A DNA stretch of 64,000 nt from contig NC_060962.1 of NCBI RefSeq assembly GCF_910589235.1, positions 9,025,088 through 9,089,087 on the forward strand. The letters run 5' to 3'. The position numbers and the translations under genes are program-made. Shown here one piece after another: positions 38,586-52,156 of this stretch. How positions within the stretch are numbered: the first letter of the stretch is position 1; each line of letters opens with the position of its first letter. The notes beneath the pieces are model-generated. The model was not told where the DNA came from and made no database searches. It worked only from the letters and a program-made list of their open reading frames with translations. This DNA is from Vespa crabro. Lineage: Eukaryota; Arthropoda; Insecta; Hymenoptera; Vespidae.

Positions 38586-40842
38586 CTTTTGTCAACCGAG
38601 GATTGATTCTTCTACATCAGATGGCGCCTCGAGTTTAAAAGAAATATTTGAAATATTGGCGCGATTAATGGGAATTTATAAATGTTCGTAATGTTCCAAA
38701 GGACTTGGAAAAATTGAATGTCGAGCGAAAAAAAAGAAAATAAAAATAAACAAATAAATGAGGATAAAAGAATTAGAAAATTATTCTAATTTGTTGAAAA
38801 AAAGAAAAATGTTAATTATTGTCGAATTGATATCATCTATTGTAAATTTTTAAAGAATAGACATTGAATAGGTTAAAACAACTATAAAGAAACTAAAAAA
38901 TAATAAAGATTACTAAAACAGTAAAATTTTTAAAATGTTTAATAAATTACGACTATTGTGTTTCCCGGGCGATATATCGCAGTCGAGATATTATTTCTCG
39001 AAAATATAGAGCGCAATGTTCGCATAACCATGTGATGACGTCAAAATATGGCGCCTTGATCAGCTGGGTGTTGTGTAGTGCGTGCTTGAGATGCCCGTCT
39101 TTAGAAAATCAACCGAGACTGTCGTCTGTCTACTAAGATACGTGAGTGTTACTTTCATTTTATACGATTAAGTATCACATTTCATATTAAACAACGAAAC
39201 AAAACAATGACGTAGAAAATCTAAATTTATATTTAAAAACGTGACAACATGAAAGATATCGTTTTTGATCATTGTACAATTCTCTCTGCTATTCGAAAGA
39301 GAAAATCATCTAAATTCGCGAGAAGGAAGGCACGTTTTGCGAAGGAATTAATTATCATTGGTGATGAAGATAGAAGTATCGTATTCGAAAGATCGTAGCT
39401 TTATAAAACGTTTGTGTATGTAGAAAAACACAAAATATGGTGGCTAGAAAAAAGATCTCCTCGTAATCTTTTACTTCGCAGATTGTAGTCTCTGTTGAAT
39501 TTATTCAAAGCCACGATCTGTTCGTTAACATTGTACTTGATGAAGGACTAAAGACTGACATCGTGCGTAAGCGGTATCGTGAAGATCGTTCGTATTTGTT
39601 CGAGTTTCGTAACCATTATCAACTCCATATTTGAATTCAACAAGTAACAGAATAGGCAGTTGCAAGTCCTGCTGTAATGCAATCTTTTAACTATTACATA
39701 TTGGTAATGGCAAATTTTAGAAAAGGAGTTTTTTTTTTTTATATTCAAATGATGATTTCTCGCGTATAAAAAGATTTGTTCTCTAACGCAACGGCCTCAA
39801 TACGAGGAGCGAATGCAAAATATAGTTCCCATAAAATACGTCTTACGTATCCATGTTAGTGCAGTGCGAATTTAAATGCGGACGGCATTTGATGCGTGTC
39901 ACCCGTTGGACGAGGTTACGATGAATAAAAATGCATCTTCCTTCTTACATGATGTTGCCGTTTTTATTGTGAAAATCACGTTGAGCTTGACTATTGGAGC
40001 AGACGCCATTTTTTCTATATGATAAATATTGCGCGAGTGTTTGTAAAGAAAAGGTGCCAACACGGATGATATTAGCATTGGATCTAATTATTTGTCTATC
40101 ATATTGCAGTTTCGCGTGCTTGTAACGTGGCTAGTTGTGAGAACTGCATCGATTTCGTCGACATACGCATCGTTCGGTGCAATGTGTTCTCGATAGCACC
40201 GCCATTTTGTCGCTTGTTAGTGGATAAACAAATGACGATGTCGTCGTGGGTACTTTGGGTTCGAGGCTAGGTGTGCGTGTCCTGTGCGCGGAAATTTCAA
40301 TTTTGCTACTCACGCACGTTCTCTCTCTCTCTTTTTCTCTCTCTCTCTCTCTCTCTTTTTCTTTTTCTCTTTTTCGATATACACGATGTCGCCACCGATG
40401 AAACGAAGCTTTTACAAAAAGAATTAATTACGCTCGAACATAAATAAGAGACATGTCAATTTCACTTGACCTTTTGATATATTTTTTTATGTAGCAAGAC
40501 AATAAAAAAGATTATAATAGAAATACAGAAATAATACGTCGCGGCAAGGTTGTTGTAAGGATGTGACACTTTTGTATACACAACAAATTTTACTTTCTTT
40601 TTCAATGTTGATGATTATTAATTTTAAGAGCCTGAATAATATAAGTCTATCAAAATTTTATTGTGTGTTTTTTGTTAATACATTGTATTCTCTTCATTAA
40701 CAGCATTATCTTTTTTTTTAAATTATTATAAACATACATACATCGTCTACACGTATATACGTATGTACGTACGTACGTATATCCATACATACATACGTAC
40801 ATACATAATACAAACAAATATGTATATACATATATGTATGTT

Positions 40843-40849
<7 letters not shown>

Positions 40850-40889
<40 letters not shown>
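40850..40889. repeat. (TA)n microsatellite
   Basis: About 20 TA units following a TATG/TACA-rich alternating purine-pyrimidine stretch from about 40734. Confidence 0.9.
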
Positions 40890-40893
<4 letters not shown>

Positions 40894-41368
40894 TAGTATT
40901 ATTATTAATTTTTTATTTCATTAAATATGAAACACTTTGAGTTAATGTATTTATATTATATATTTTTATAAATAATTTAAGAAAAATATCTTAAAGCATT
41001 GTAAGCGCTTAATTAGTAGTATCGATTTTAGTAATATTTTTGTACATGCAGTGTCACATTGTTATAATGTTAAGCTTCTTTTCATTGTTATAAGGGAAAG
41101 ACGAAAATTAGGATATTATTTGATACTTCGAGCATAATGATCTCGACGATGCGTACCCAGGTTACAGGTAATTGGGATGCATCAAGCAAATGTACTTCGA
41201 CAGACATTAATCTAAAAAAAATTAACGTTGGATAATGAGACCATTGAACAGTGAAATCTGGCAGAACTTCTTTAAAAAAGTAATTATTATAAATCACTTT
41301 TGTGTAATACATTAACGAAGGTTGTAACGTCATTATCTTACAGTGATCAAGGAAGAACTCAACGCGAT

Positions 41369-41777
41369 ATGCCACCAGATAGACCAGATTCCACAGGTAT
41401 GGAAAGAGGAATAGAGTTGAGATCCAATCAGATTTTCAATTTTCAAGATGCAACTTATACAACTAAAGAACGTAATAATGCAAATGCGTTTGTAGAATCC
41501 AATTCGAGTTACGATGTTCAAGAAGAATTACCTATCAATGAAAAATCTATAGAAAAGAACAATCATTCAGACGATGACTTAACTTCTCTCAGCTGGTTAC
41601 ATCAACAAAATTTATTAAAGGGATTAGAAATATCAAACCCCAGCAAGGATATCAAGAATGAAAATCTGTTGAATAACAATGTGTGCGACGATATTGCAGA
41701 CTTCTCTGAAAATACAAATTCTGTTTCCAGTTTGGATGATAGTTACTGTTCAGGTATGACACATACACGCATGCGCG

Positions 41778-41810
<33 letters not shown>

Positions 41811-43221
41811 GGATTTCTTATTAAATCAGAATAAATTTTTAATATTATCTAAATTGCAGAAATTAGCAGTAAAAAAACAAATTCTACATCACAAAGCCAT
41901 GGACAGCAAAACTATCAGCACTCGAATAGGAATTGCCAGAAGTCCAGTCAAGTGTTTAATGACTGCATGAAAGGTCATTATGAAACTTCTCCGAGTGATC
42001 AAACAAAGATATCATTGAGCAACAACAATTTGCCAGTGTCAAATCGCAACAAGCATCCTACACATATCCCTTACGATCCTCATTTACATAGAAATAGTAA
42101 ACCACCATACTCGTTCTCCTGTTTAATTTTTATGGCGATCGAGGACAGCCCTGTGAAAGCTCTTCCAGTTAAAGAAGTTTATGCATGGATTTTGGATCAC
42201 TTTCCATATTTTAGGAATGCACCTACTGGTTGGAAAAATTCCGTTCGTCATAATTTGAGTCTAAACAAATGTTTTCGTAAGGTAGAAAAAGCTCCAGTAA
42301 GTATCCGATTGTCCATTAATTCGAACGTTTTAGAATAGAGAATATATAAATGTATTTTTATTACAGAATTTAGGTAAGGGCTCATTATGGATGGTAGATG
42401 CTCAATATCGTCCAAATTTGATACAGGCATTATCTCGTGCTCCTTTTCCACCTCCAACTGCACAAAATCTTTCTACTCCAGAAAAAAGTCAAAGGAAGAA
42501 TGCAAGTGCACGTCTTCCGGATCCTGTCTTATTCCCATACCTTTCCAAAAGACTGGCATCTAGCAATATTAGCGAAACTCCTGAAACAGAGGTAGACAGT
42601 GACGTGGATGCTGCAGCCGCGGCTATGCTTTCCTTTAAACACGGGCCAATAATATTGAATCACAATAGAGGTATGACTTCTAATAGTAATACCATTAATT
42701 CTGACGTTTTATTTTAATTATATTCTGGCGGTCATTTTATTACAGATCGCAAGAAAAAAATATTGGAATCTGAAAAATTAGTTCCTGTAATCACAAGAAG
42801 TTCTAGCGAAGATCATACATATAGTTGTATTACTTCCATCAAATTGGAAAAGTATGAAATATAGATTATTCTTTGATCGGAGATACATAAATTTTTATAG
42901 CCGTTTCTAAAGCATAAATTAACGAACTGGTCTTGTTATAGCAAGTACTCAAACGAGGAGGTCTCTACTGATTTCGATGAGCAAAGGAAAATAGCAGAAG
43001 GGGCGGATGCGCTTCTTAATTTAGCGGGCGTTAATACGACACCCAATAATAACAAAATACATCACGTACAAGCTACGAATCCTGTATCAAAATCAGAGAG
43101 CGTGACAAAATCTAAAAGACGGTTAGTTTCGAACGATTATTCGAGCACAGCGGAGAAGAAACGTAAACGTTGGCGAGAGTGGGGCGAAGGAAATCGGTAC
43201 CTAAAGCATATTAGAGGTTAA
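41369..43221 (+). CDS. FoxN3: Forkhead box N transcription factor (FoxN3/CHES-1-like)
   Basis: Coding exons 41369-41753, 41860-42296, 42367-42670, 42746-42851, 42942-43221; phases agree, 503 residues. FoxN3/CHES1 proteins are nuclear DNA-binding repressors linked to cell-cycle checkpoints; Drosophila has CHES-1-like. The forkhead domain is at about 205-295: NSKPPYSFSCLIFMAIE, the recognition helix WKNSVRHNLSLNKCF, then GKGSLWMVD. The insertion style (SPVKALPVKEVYAWI...) is that of the N subfamily (FoxN2/N3). The domain is split by an intron after KVEKAP. Upstream residues are acidic and Ser/Asn-rich; the C-terminus carries basic clusters (KSKRR, EKKRKRWREW). The start is the first ATG after the acceptor at 41342; a TGA precedes it in frame. 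Confidence 0.92.
41772..41811. repeat. (GC)n(AC)n alternating tract in FoxN3 intron
   Basis: Alternating purine-pyrimidine GCGCGC followed by about 12 AC units, 20 bases after the donor. Confidence 0.85.
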
Positions 43222-43676
43222 TATGAAATTTTTCTCATATACATATATGTATCTATAGTGATGAGAACTTCCAGCTAGTGCGTGTATCAGACAGTGTCTA
43301 GGGACACGTTTTATAAAAGTATTTGGTAAAGAACGTTTCTTGATTTTTGCGGTATTAGCTTCGGCGAAAGAATGATCTTTAACGTTTTGGTTCTATATAT
43401 GAAGTCTTTTATATTGACTATTATATAGGAGTATTTATAGAAAACAAAGAAAAGAATGTATATGCGCACGTAATTATCTATAACGTATCAGATAACGTTC
43501 GAGAGAGTGGTATCGGAAGAAAAATCTTTGTAAGGTGCATTTCTAAAGAATTGGCGATTGCTCAGGGTTCAGAACTCGCTATATGCCAAATGAAATTCGG
43601 TAGCACTAAGCAGCAAGCAATAATAGCAATGTAGTTGTAAAAGAGTTACTTTCTAAAGATGTTATTTTAACATGGT

Positions 43677-43798
<122 letters not shown>

Positions 43799-45967
43799 TA
43801 TAGAGTAAGGTCAATGAAGAAAAATGCGATCGCATATTAAGCTAAGAAAAACGATGAAGTTTTTAGAACTGTTGTGCTGGTTATACATATTAATTCATAG
43901 AGAGTTTAATTATTGATAATAGAGCCTTATACTAGTTTTTTTTCTGTAGATATGTATAGAGATATATAATATCTATTCGATAGAGAAATTGATAATATAT
44001 TTAAAAAAAAAAAAAAAAAAAAAAGAAAAAAAAAGATTATACACACGTGCGCGAACGCATAGAGAAAGAGACGCGTTCGTAGAAACGTATACATACACAT
44101 CCATGCTCACGTACTCATTACTTACGCTCAACAAGTGCATCTGTGAATGTACGCGACTGTAGATTGGCAGTACGCGCGCTGCCAATGAGTAAGCAACAAA
44201 GAATATGATGTCGAGGTATACGCTCGGTATGAATTTGAGATAAGGAAATCTATCGTTTCACGTCTTTTTCTACTATCTTCCTGGCTTTTGAGATGATTTT
44301 AAAGAATGCTGTATATATGTAGACCCTATAATGTATGCACAGACCAGTTTTGAAATTCCTTCGATTACGTGACATTTTGTATCCGCACTTTTCCTATCGA
44401 TCTGGATAGCGATGGAAGAATGTGCAAGGAGACATCCTATTTTTATATAAGAAAAATTAAAGAAAACGATAACAATAAGAAAAAGTCTGCGGATACCTGT
44501 CTTTAAAAAAGAAAAAGAAAAAGAAAAAAAGAGTATGTATGTAGTATGGATGTGAATATCGAAAAAAACTGGTATTGCATATATTAATATGTAGATCTAT
44601 ATATAGAAAGAACGTATATTTTTACAGGGCTCTGCCCGCGTGATAAAAGCTCTTCCTAATAACTCGCTAATACACAGATCATTAGCATAAATCATGTAAG
44701 AATTGCGAATGTTGAAATTCGTGCGTTGAAACGCAATGTGTGCGTTGTGATAGAGCAACTCGCTCGAAACCAGGTCAAGCGTTCATAGGAATATCGTAGA
44801 ATCTATACTGAATTTCTAATATTATCATTGTAAATTAATAAGAAGTTTACGGTAGTAATTATTCTACGATTGACCGATAAGAATTATTGATAGGACGATA
44901 CACAGTGTACGAATATGTAAATTCTTCACGAAGACCTTTCGTATTGGTTTCGACACGTTGCTCTATCATTATTTTCTTTGCGCGATATCGTAGGTAGACA
45001 TCAGCTACGGAAGAAAGTCTTGATTATAAATGGTGCAGGGAAGAATGCCATGTTTAAGTAGTCGAGATAACTTTGATTTTTCATGCACATATAACTTCAA
45101 ATTATTCTACGTGGCACGTACTGTACTATACGAAAATTTATCCGCCGGTGGATATTAAGTGCTTCATTCAAAATTTATATACATATATACATATACAATG
45201 TGATATGTGTATATGCGTATATATGTACTACGTGCGAGATAATCTCATCTAGATATTATGTTTCCACTGTCTGTGATAACGTTGCAATACTTAGTACAAC
45301 TCGTTGTCATTGCTATACCTGAAGAAAACGCAAGCTTTAGAGTCGCCTAAGTGGTTTTTATTTGGGTTTCTCTATGTCCTATTCGTATTCTCTCCAGTCG
45401 GTAGAAGAGATATTTAATGGACTACTTGGCATTCTTGTTCACACCTCTACTTTTATCATTTTCTTTGGGATCAGAAAAGAAAGCCAAGATGAAAAAAAAA
45501 GGGGTAAGAGGGGGATGAGATAAAACGATTGGAAAAGGGAGAAAATTTGTATTTGATAAAAATTCGTTGGAGACTAGCGCGTAGCTCTTGTTCTCTGCGA
45601 CCAAAGGTCCGATCTTCCATGTAGAGTTTATCGTAAATTCAAGTCGATCGATTATAAGATGGCCGGAGATCATTTATCGTCATTAACAATCGTAGCTGAT
45701 TGTTAGGATAGATTAATAAAAGAGAAAACAAAAAAGCCTTTAACGAGATATAGATGATCGATCGTTTATAGCGACACATAAAATACAATGAAGCAATGCG
45801 TTCATGCGATGGTTCTTGTCGGTTATAATAAAAGAGAATACTCTGTTGGATTATTCGAGGAAAATGAGGTATGCTTTTGCCGTGGTACGTTCTAGGAAAT
45901 TGGATAGAGAGCAGCAGTCGAAATGCTACTATTGATCGGTAGATCCGATCAATTTAATAAAAGGAAA

Positions 45968-45969
<2 letters not shown>

Positions 45970-46049
<80 letters not shown>
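45970..46049. repeat. Compound (TA)n(CA)n microsatellite
   Basis: About 22 TA units run straight into about 18 CA units. Confidence 0.92.
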
Positions 46050-46052
<3 letters not shown>

Positions 46053-46959
46053 TATGCAATTATCATCGTCGGCCAAGGAACTACCGTGTATCAATTGGAT
46101 AGAGTTGTTTTTACAAATAAGAACCATTTGACCGGCGGTAATGACAACGAGATTGGTCGGCGGATTTCCTAAAGTAGGAATACGTCGGCCGCGTGATACA
46201 CCAGAAATATGGAATATGGAGCAAGATAGACAAAATGTACCGCAACCTAACCACGGACAATCAAAATGGAACATGGTGTTTGATTTGCTTCCATTACATG
46301 ACATCGTGCCAAACGCAGAAAAAAAAATCTTTTTATTTCATAATATGAATATATACTATAATTTATTCATCTATACGTTTATAAAGCGTATACGTTTATA
46401 AAGATAAAATCTTTGTTATCTGTAATATCATCGTTATCTTTGTCATCGTCATAATCATCGTTATCACGATCATAAGCATTACCATCGTCACCTTCGTCAT
46501 TCAAAAAATATCATCATCATAATTATTTACACCCATCGAGAGATCGTGTTTATTATCGTCGTTGGCGTCGACTTTAGTCGACTTCATCATTATATTGCTA
46601 TATTACCGCTATTACTAATTTTAAAACGAATCATGCGCTGTAAAATGTTTGTTAAGTTTTTGACCTTGCTTATGTATTTTAAGTATATTTAATATGCCAC
46701 GTTGTAATCACGATGAAATCTTGTCTAATGAAACGGATAAAAATGGAATACAAAAAGGAATAACAGTTTGATAAGTACCTGACCCATGTGAGAAGGATAT
46801 ATTAGAGCTCGGTGTTTAAATGAAGAACGAAAGAATTTTATATTGTACGATGAAAAGAATTTGATAATCTGCTGCTGGGGTGGATACGCGCGCACGAACA
46901 GAAGATAGTAGATAGATACGTACGCACGTACGTACATATAGATATAGATTGCTAAGCAA

Positions 46960-47594
46960 TTACGCGTAGCGCGGGAAATATTTGAAAGTGGGAGACCGGC
47001 TCGAGGAGTCACGTGACCGGTGACGTAATGCGCAAATGTCGCTGCGCGATATGATCGCACGCGAGAAGCGAGCGGCCCGGTAGACAGGCAGGCAGGCAAG
47101 TAAGCAGGCAAGTAAGCAAGCAAGCAGGCACCAGGCAGGCAGGCATCCCTTCGTTGCCGTGTCTCGGCTGAAAACTCGTCGGTCTGCATTCCAGTGTCGC
47201 GGACGTTGCGCCGGACGCCAAGCGGACGTCGCGGCGAAGCAGCCGAGACACGAGAGAGAGAAAGAGAAAGATAGAGGGAGATCTTACTCGCGTCCCTTCG
47301 TGTGTTACCTCGTTCCCTTCCACTTCTTCAGATATCTATTTTCATTAACAGTGCGATCGTGCTCTACGTTCTACGAAAGATGAAGTGAAACGTTAAATAC
47401 CGGCCCTCGTACGTCGTTCCCCGTTCGTCGTAAACGGAGGGGAAGAAGAGAACAGCAATCTCTTTCGCGGGGAACGTCCAAGAGTCGGTGCGTCTCGTCG
47501 TATAGAAAAGAGAGAGAAAGTGAGAGAGAGAGAAAGAGAGAGAGAGGAGATTTAACGCGCGAACGAAGCACCGAGTAAAATAGGATTCAAAAGG
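46960..47594 (+). promoter_or_regulatory. Presumed ihog promoter and noncoding first exon
   Basis: A CpG- and GC-rich block (about 46960-47480) stands out from the AT-rich surroundings. It ends in a strong donor (AAAAGG then GTGAGT at 47595). The next acceptor on the same strand that leads to a coding exon is at 52144, just before the ihog ATG. A GCAGGCAG/GCAAGTAA-type tandem stretch lies at 47090-47145. First-exon status is inferred. Confidence 0.45.
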
Positions 47595-47703
47595 GTGAGT
47601 TATTAAAATTTATATTATTCCTTTGTCACTACCCTTCATCTCTCGTCGTTGCTTTCATTTTCGTCATCTTTTTTCTCCCTTCATACTTACTTTTTATTTC
47701 TTT

Positions 47704-47741
<38 letters not shown>

Positions 47742-47883
47742 CTTTATCTTCCTACCTACCTATCTATCTATCTATCTGTCTCTTTCTATCATTCTACTAT
47801 TACGTTACCTTGTCGTTTCTAACCTACACACAAGCGACGAAAATCTGTTGCACAAGTTTCACGCGATGCATCCAATCGTTTGT

Positions 47884-47936
47884 CGTTCGTTCGTTCGTTC
47901 ATTCGTTCGTTCGTTCGTTCGTTCGTTCGTTCGTTC
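47884..47936. repeat. (TTCG)n tetranucleotide repeat
   Basis: About 13 TTCG units with one CATT variant; CpG in every unit. Confidence 0.92.
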
Positions 47937-48075
47937 TTCCTCGAACGTCGAAGATAAGATGCGAGCTGGTGGTTCATCATTGCGAGAGAGAACGAAGGTA
48001 AATACGTACATACACCTGCCCTCCGCGGATCAGGACCTGTACTTGCTCGTGCTGAGAAAAAGAAAGAAAGAGAAA

Positions 48076-48126
<51 letters not shown>

Positions 48127-48661
48127 CGTGTATAAACGAGGCGACGACGTGACGGCGTGAATATCACCACGGCGCCTTACTATACTTTGTTGTGTGTATG
48201 CTTATATATGTAAGTGTGTGCCTGTGTATTCTGTACGCGCGCGCCCTTTAATTCTTAAACATTTTCGCGCTATCGTTCTCTGTGAAAGTGTAAACGTTCG
48301 AAGGATTTGACGTTTTCGCGCCTCTTCCGACGCGCCTGCGTTCTAATTCAAAACGTGCTATTATCGAAACAAAACTGACAACGTAAAAGGAAAGCGTTAG
48401 AAAATCTGATAAATATTGTTGGAGATTATACAATAATTATGTTATAAATGTACGAACGTTGTTATAAAAAAGGAAAAAAAAAAGAATGATAAATTCGACG
48501 TTTTAAGTAATTTTTTTTTCTTCTTTTTTTTGTAAGATCTTTCCTTTCTCGTTATTGCGAACGTATAAACGTTTCAATCAACATGAAATATTACGTACTC
48601 GAAATATCAAAGAGTTTCTTAGAGAGTTGTTCGGTCTCGATTTTATCTTACTCCGTACTCA

Positions 48662-48692
<31 letters not shown>

Positions 48693-48697
48693 CTTTG

Positions 48698-48734
<37 letters not shown>

Positions 48735-49675
48735 GTCTTTCTTTTTCTTACGAGTGAATTCGCGTTCATTGGAAGGGATTGGTTCGGATCGGCACGCGGC
48801 AGACCATCGTCCGTGTTAACCTATAAGGAAATACGAAAGTATTAAAATGCGCTACCGTATCCCTGCTGATCCCATATCGATTACTCGGGCTAATATTATA
48901 GATCGTTGATCCGTTAATCCGACGAAAAGGAAACGAACGAGTACGAGCATGAAGAAAAAAGTCCTGCTCGTAATTTCGTAACTGTACGAAGTATTACGCG
49001 ATTAAGCGATTGAAAAGAAAAATTATTAATTATCTCGTATTAATAAACCGCTTAGATTTCTTTCGTTTTACTTTTCCCTTCTTATTTATATTCTTCGATC
49101 AACACGATCCATATCAACGATACAGATCGATGAATATGAATAGTAGTGAGTCATCGATTTCATTCGCGTCAACTTTTTCCACCGTTGACTTTTATCGCTC
49201 GAGGTTAAGTGTTCTCGCTCGGCGAAGCGAAGAAAAGAAAGTAAAAAGTAACTAAAAGGAAAGATAGAAATGGAAGGAGAATGAGGCAAGGGAGGGAAAA
49301 GAAAAAGGAAAAAAAAGAAAGAAAAAAGAAAAAGGGAAAAAAAACTTCTTAGCGATTCGTTAAAGATGACCGTTTCTCGCAGCCTCCTCAGCTGTCCATT
49401 GTGAACGCGTCCATTATCGTGCTTTGGTTAGGACTTAAATGTAGAAAATGAATCACACCCCCTGCTATCTCAACAGGATACTCATTGTCAGTGAGAAACC
49501 CTCTTCAAGTTTCGAACGATTGGCCTCGGTAAAGGTAACGGGTTCCCACTGACTGTCGCATCTATTGTCTTCTATTTTAACTGGCCAAACGAAACCCCCA
49601 AACAGCCATATTCTCGTCGACATACGCAACTATATTATAATAGAGAAGCCTCGACCACTTTTTTTTCTATTCGTT

Positions 49676-49719
<44 letters not shown>

Positions 49720-50784
49720 CTTTCTTTTTCTCCGTTTGTCTCTAATAGCAGAGCTAGTTGGAGAGAAATTCATTCGTCTTCGGATCTCGTGAAACAGGTT
49801 CTCCTCTCCTTCGATCTTCCATTCGATAAGGTAGCAATAAGCAAGATACGTATCACCGATAGATTCGATACGTCGTCGAAGGATGACGAGAGTGGTACCG
49901 TATTTTATCGATCTATTCGAATTCGAACCAGAAACTACTCGTATAATCCAGGTTGTAGGAGCCTCCTCGTTCCTTTCTGTCGAAGGTATTCGAGGTCCTT
50001 ACGGACAATGTAGGGTTGCGAGTAAAGAAAAGAGAAGGAAAAAGAAACAGAAAACAGAAAAAGAAAAAGAAAAAGGAGAAGAAGAAAAAGAAAAGGAGAA
50101 AGAGAAAGATGAGGTGGCGAAGGAGGAAGAGGTAGGGAGAACCGCGGAAGATCGTGCTCTCGGAGGCTGTTGTTGCCTCGCTTCGTGCAGAGTTTGAAAG
50201 AGGAAGGGGATGGTTGTAAAAGGGGAGGGATAAGGAAGGGATAGAAAAGAAGGAGGGGGAGGAAGAACGCGTCTTCCACTCGTTTCGTTCGAACGAGCTT
50301 GGCAACCACTGCTTTGGAATTCGAGTTCTTTATTTTTACGAGAGCCAATGTCGGGGACCGAGCCTTCTTTGGAGTCCTTCTCACCTGTTACGTACCCACC
50401 AGCCTCAGTTGCTACCATTTAACCAGTATTCGAGATTATTTCTGCGTCTGGCCCCGTTAACGCGCTCCCAAAAGCATTCTTCGCTTGGTTTACACGCGAG
50501 GCGTCTTCGCCAGTCTTTCTTTCTTCTTCGTATACATTGACTACATTCTAGTGTATATATATATACACATATTCTTTACTTTTTTCTTCCCCTTTTTTCG
50601 TCACAAATGGCAGACTCTGAAAAGTATTAAGCCTCTTTCGTCCCGTGGGGAACGAAATGAAGTCGAAAAATGCAGCGTTCTTATTATATATTATGAATTT
50701 ATTTGAATATATTTCTCATGGAACTAAAAAGAAACACATGGAGGAGTGTTACTATGTAACGTTTTCTATAAAACGTTCAGACGA

Positions 50785-50848
50785 TATGGGTATAGGTATA
50801 GGTACAAGTTTAAGTATAGGTATAGGTATAAATATAGGTATAGGTATC
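50785..50848. repeat. GGTATA hexanucleotide minisatellite
   Basis: About ten copies of GGTATA/AGTATA-like units, some diverged. It yields a false Gly-Ile repeat peptide in one frame. Confidence 0.88.
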
Positions 50849-51958
50849 TTAGCCATGTACTCTTGCGGTAAGACTTCTTTTCTGATTCCCGAGCAACGAT
50901 AAACACGATGATCGGTGGCGCGTGGGCGAATAGAAGAGAAGGCATCGAAGTTTTCTTTCTCTCTCTCTCTCTCTCTCTCTCTTGTCCTACCGTATGTCTA
51001 CCTACGCGTTCTTCGTGGATAAGCTGCTTCGAGGTCCATCGAAAAGACGATGCTGCATCGTAAAACGAAACGGGAAGAAAATCGCGATGGGGAGATCGTT
51101 GTTGTTCTCGTCGGAATCTTCCGAGAAATCCTTTGAGAAAGGATTACTTGGATAGGATTACGACATTTCGAAAAAGATATCGTTCAAAAAATAATGTCAG
51201 ATAATTAAGAACTGTCTGTTCGAATAAGCGTATACAAAAGCGCACATACACTTGCGAATAGTGTCAAACTTGAAATAGTTTCGCAAAAGTTTTTCAACAA
51301 TGGAATAAGTATGGACGATGATAAGAACGAAGGAAAAGCCAAGGTCGCGAATCGTTCGATTGCGTCGATCCTACGTGTCGTGTCACGCGTGGGTGCTTTA
51401 CGAGAGAAAGACTGACTTGCCTTACCGAATATGGATATTTTCAACTCTTCTTTATTTCGTGATATCGACTTTCGTATTACACGAACTCTCCCTTTAGTAT
51501 AGTATTTTGCTTTGTCCTTTGAAAACTTCGTCGTAGGATATCAATGTTGAAATAATGACAAGAGAGTATCGCGTTACTTTTTCCTATCCTTATTAGAAGA
51601 TAGAGCTTGCGTATGCATACGTAGACAATATTTTTAACTACATAATCGTCCGGCTATCGCGCGTTATGATGTAATTCGTAAACAAACGATTATTATCGTA
51701 ATCGTTAATAAGGTAAAATACATTGGAGTACAACTATGCACGTCCTAGTTCTTATCGATATCGACATAGTATATTTATGCTATACCGGGATCTTCTCTCG
51801 GTCGGAAGAAACGAGCTCGTGTCTTGGGTGCAAAGAAGGCGCATAGCGTCTATTTTCACGTCAACTCTTCGTTCTAAAGTTAAACGCGTGCGCGTTTCGC
51901 ATTAATTTTAGTGAGAGGCCGGGCTTTGGCCCAAGGAGGGTCCCTTTGCTGGGACACA

Positions 51959-51985
51959 CTCTCTCTCTCTCTCTCTCTCTGCCTT

Positions 51986-52045
<60 letters not shown>
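51959..52045. repeat. (CT)n tract just upstream of first ihog coding exon
   Basis: Nearly pure CT with one GCCTTTCTCC interruption, ending about 100 bases before the acceptor. Confidence 0.92.
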
Positions 52046-52156
52046 TCCGCCAATCTGCTACCTCGGAAAAGATAGTGGAAAGTGGGATGAGAAGATTTTC
52101 AACTATCTTTCTCTAATCTTATTCTATATCCTTGGTTCGTTGCAGAATGCGTCAAG

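Larger units (their letters stand above)
38557..41368. other. RpL7-FoxN3 divergent region and FoxN3 first intron
   Basis: A likely noncoding FoxN3 first exon ends at 39141 (ATAC then GTGAGT) in a GC-richer patch starting about 38960. The following 2.2 kb to the coding exon acceptor at 41342 is presumed intron, with a (CT)n tract at about 40319-40374, ACGT-rich tetranucleotides at about 40750-40800 and (TA)n at 40850-40889. No other coding exon could be supported. Confidence 0.5.
47595..52144. other. Presumed 4.5-kb first intron of ihog, repeat-rich
   Basis: No coding exon supported. Repeats: (CT)n at 47709-47738, TCTA/CTAC units at about 47750-47782, (TTCG)n at 47884-47936, (GA)n at 48080-48117, (CT)n at 48664-48692, (CTAT)n at 48700-48733, (CT)n at 49680-49714, hexanucleotide at 50785-50848, (CT)n at 50959-50982 and 51959-52045. 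Unique stretches such as 49370-49600 and 50280-50480 could hold regulatory DNA but show nothing decisive. Confidence 0.6.

Noticed and set aside
46141..46401. Plus-strand 86-residue frame opposite the Ig-like fragment
   Set aside because: No domain, no splice context; the antisense reading is at least as plausible and is itself uncertain.
47009..47323. Minus-strand frames in the presumed ihog first exon region (poly Pro/Leu/Ala/Cys repeats)
   Set aside because: They derive from the GCAGGCAG-type tandem repeat and CpG-rich DNA; no start or splice support.
49883..50418. Overlapping frames of 104-149 residues on both strands around 50.0-50.4 kb
   Set aside because: They arise from an AAAGA/GAGAA purine tract, which keeps stops rare in several frames; no conserved motifs.
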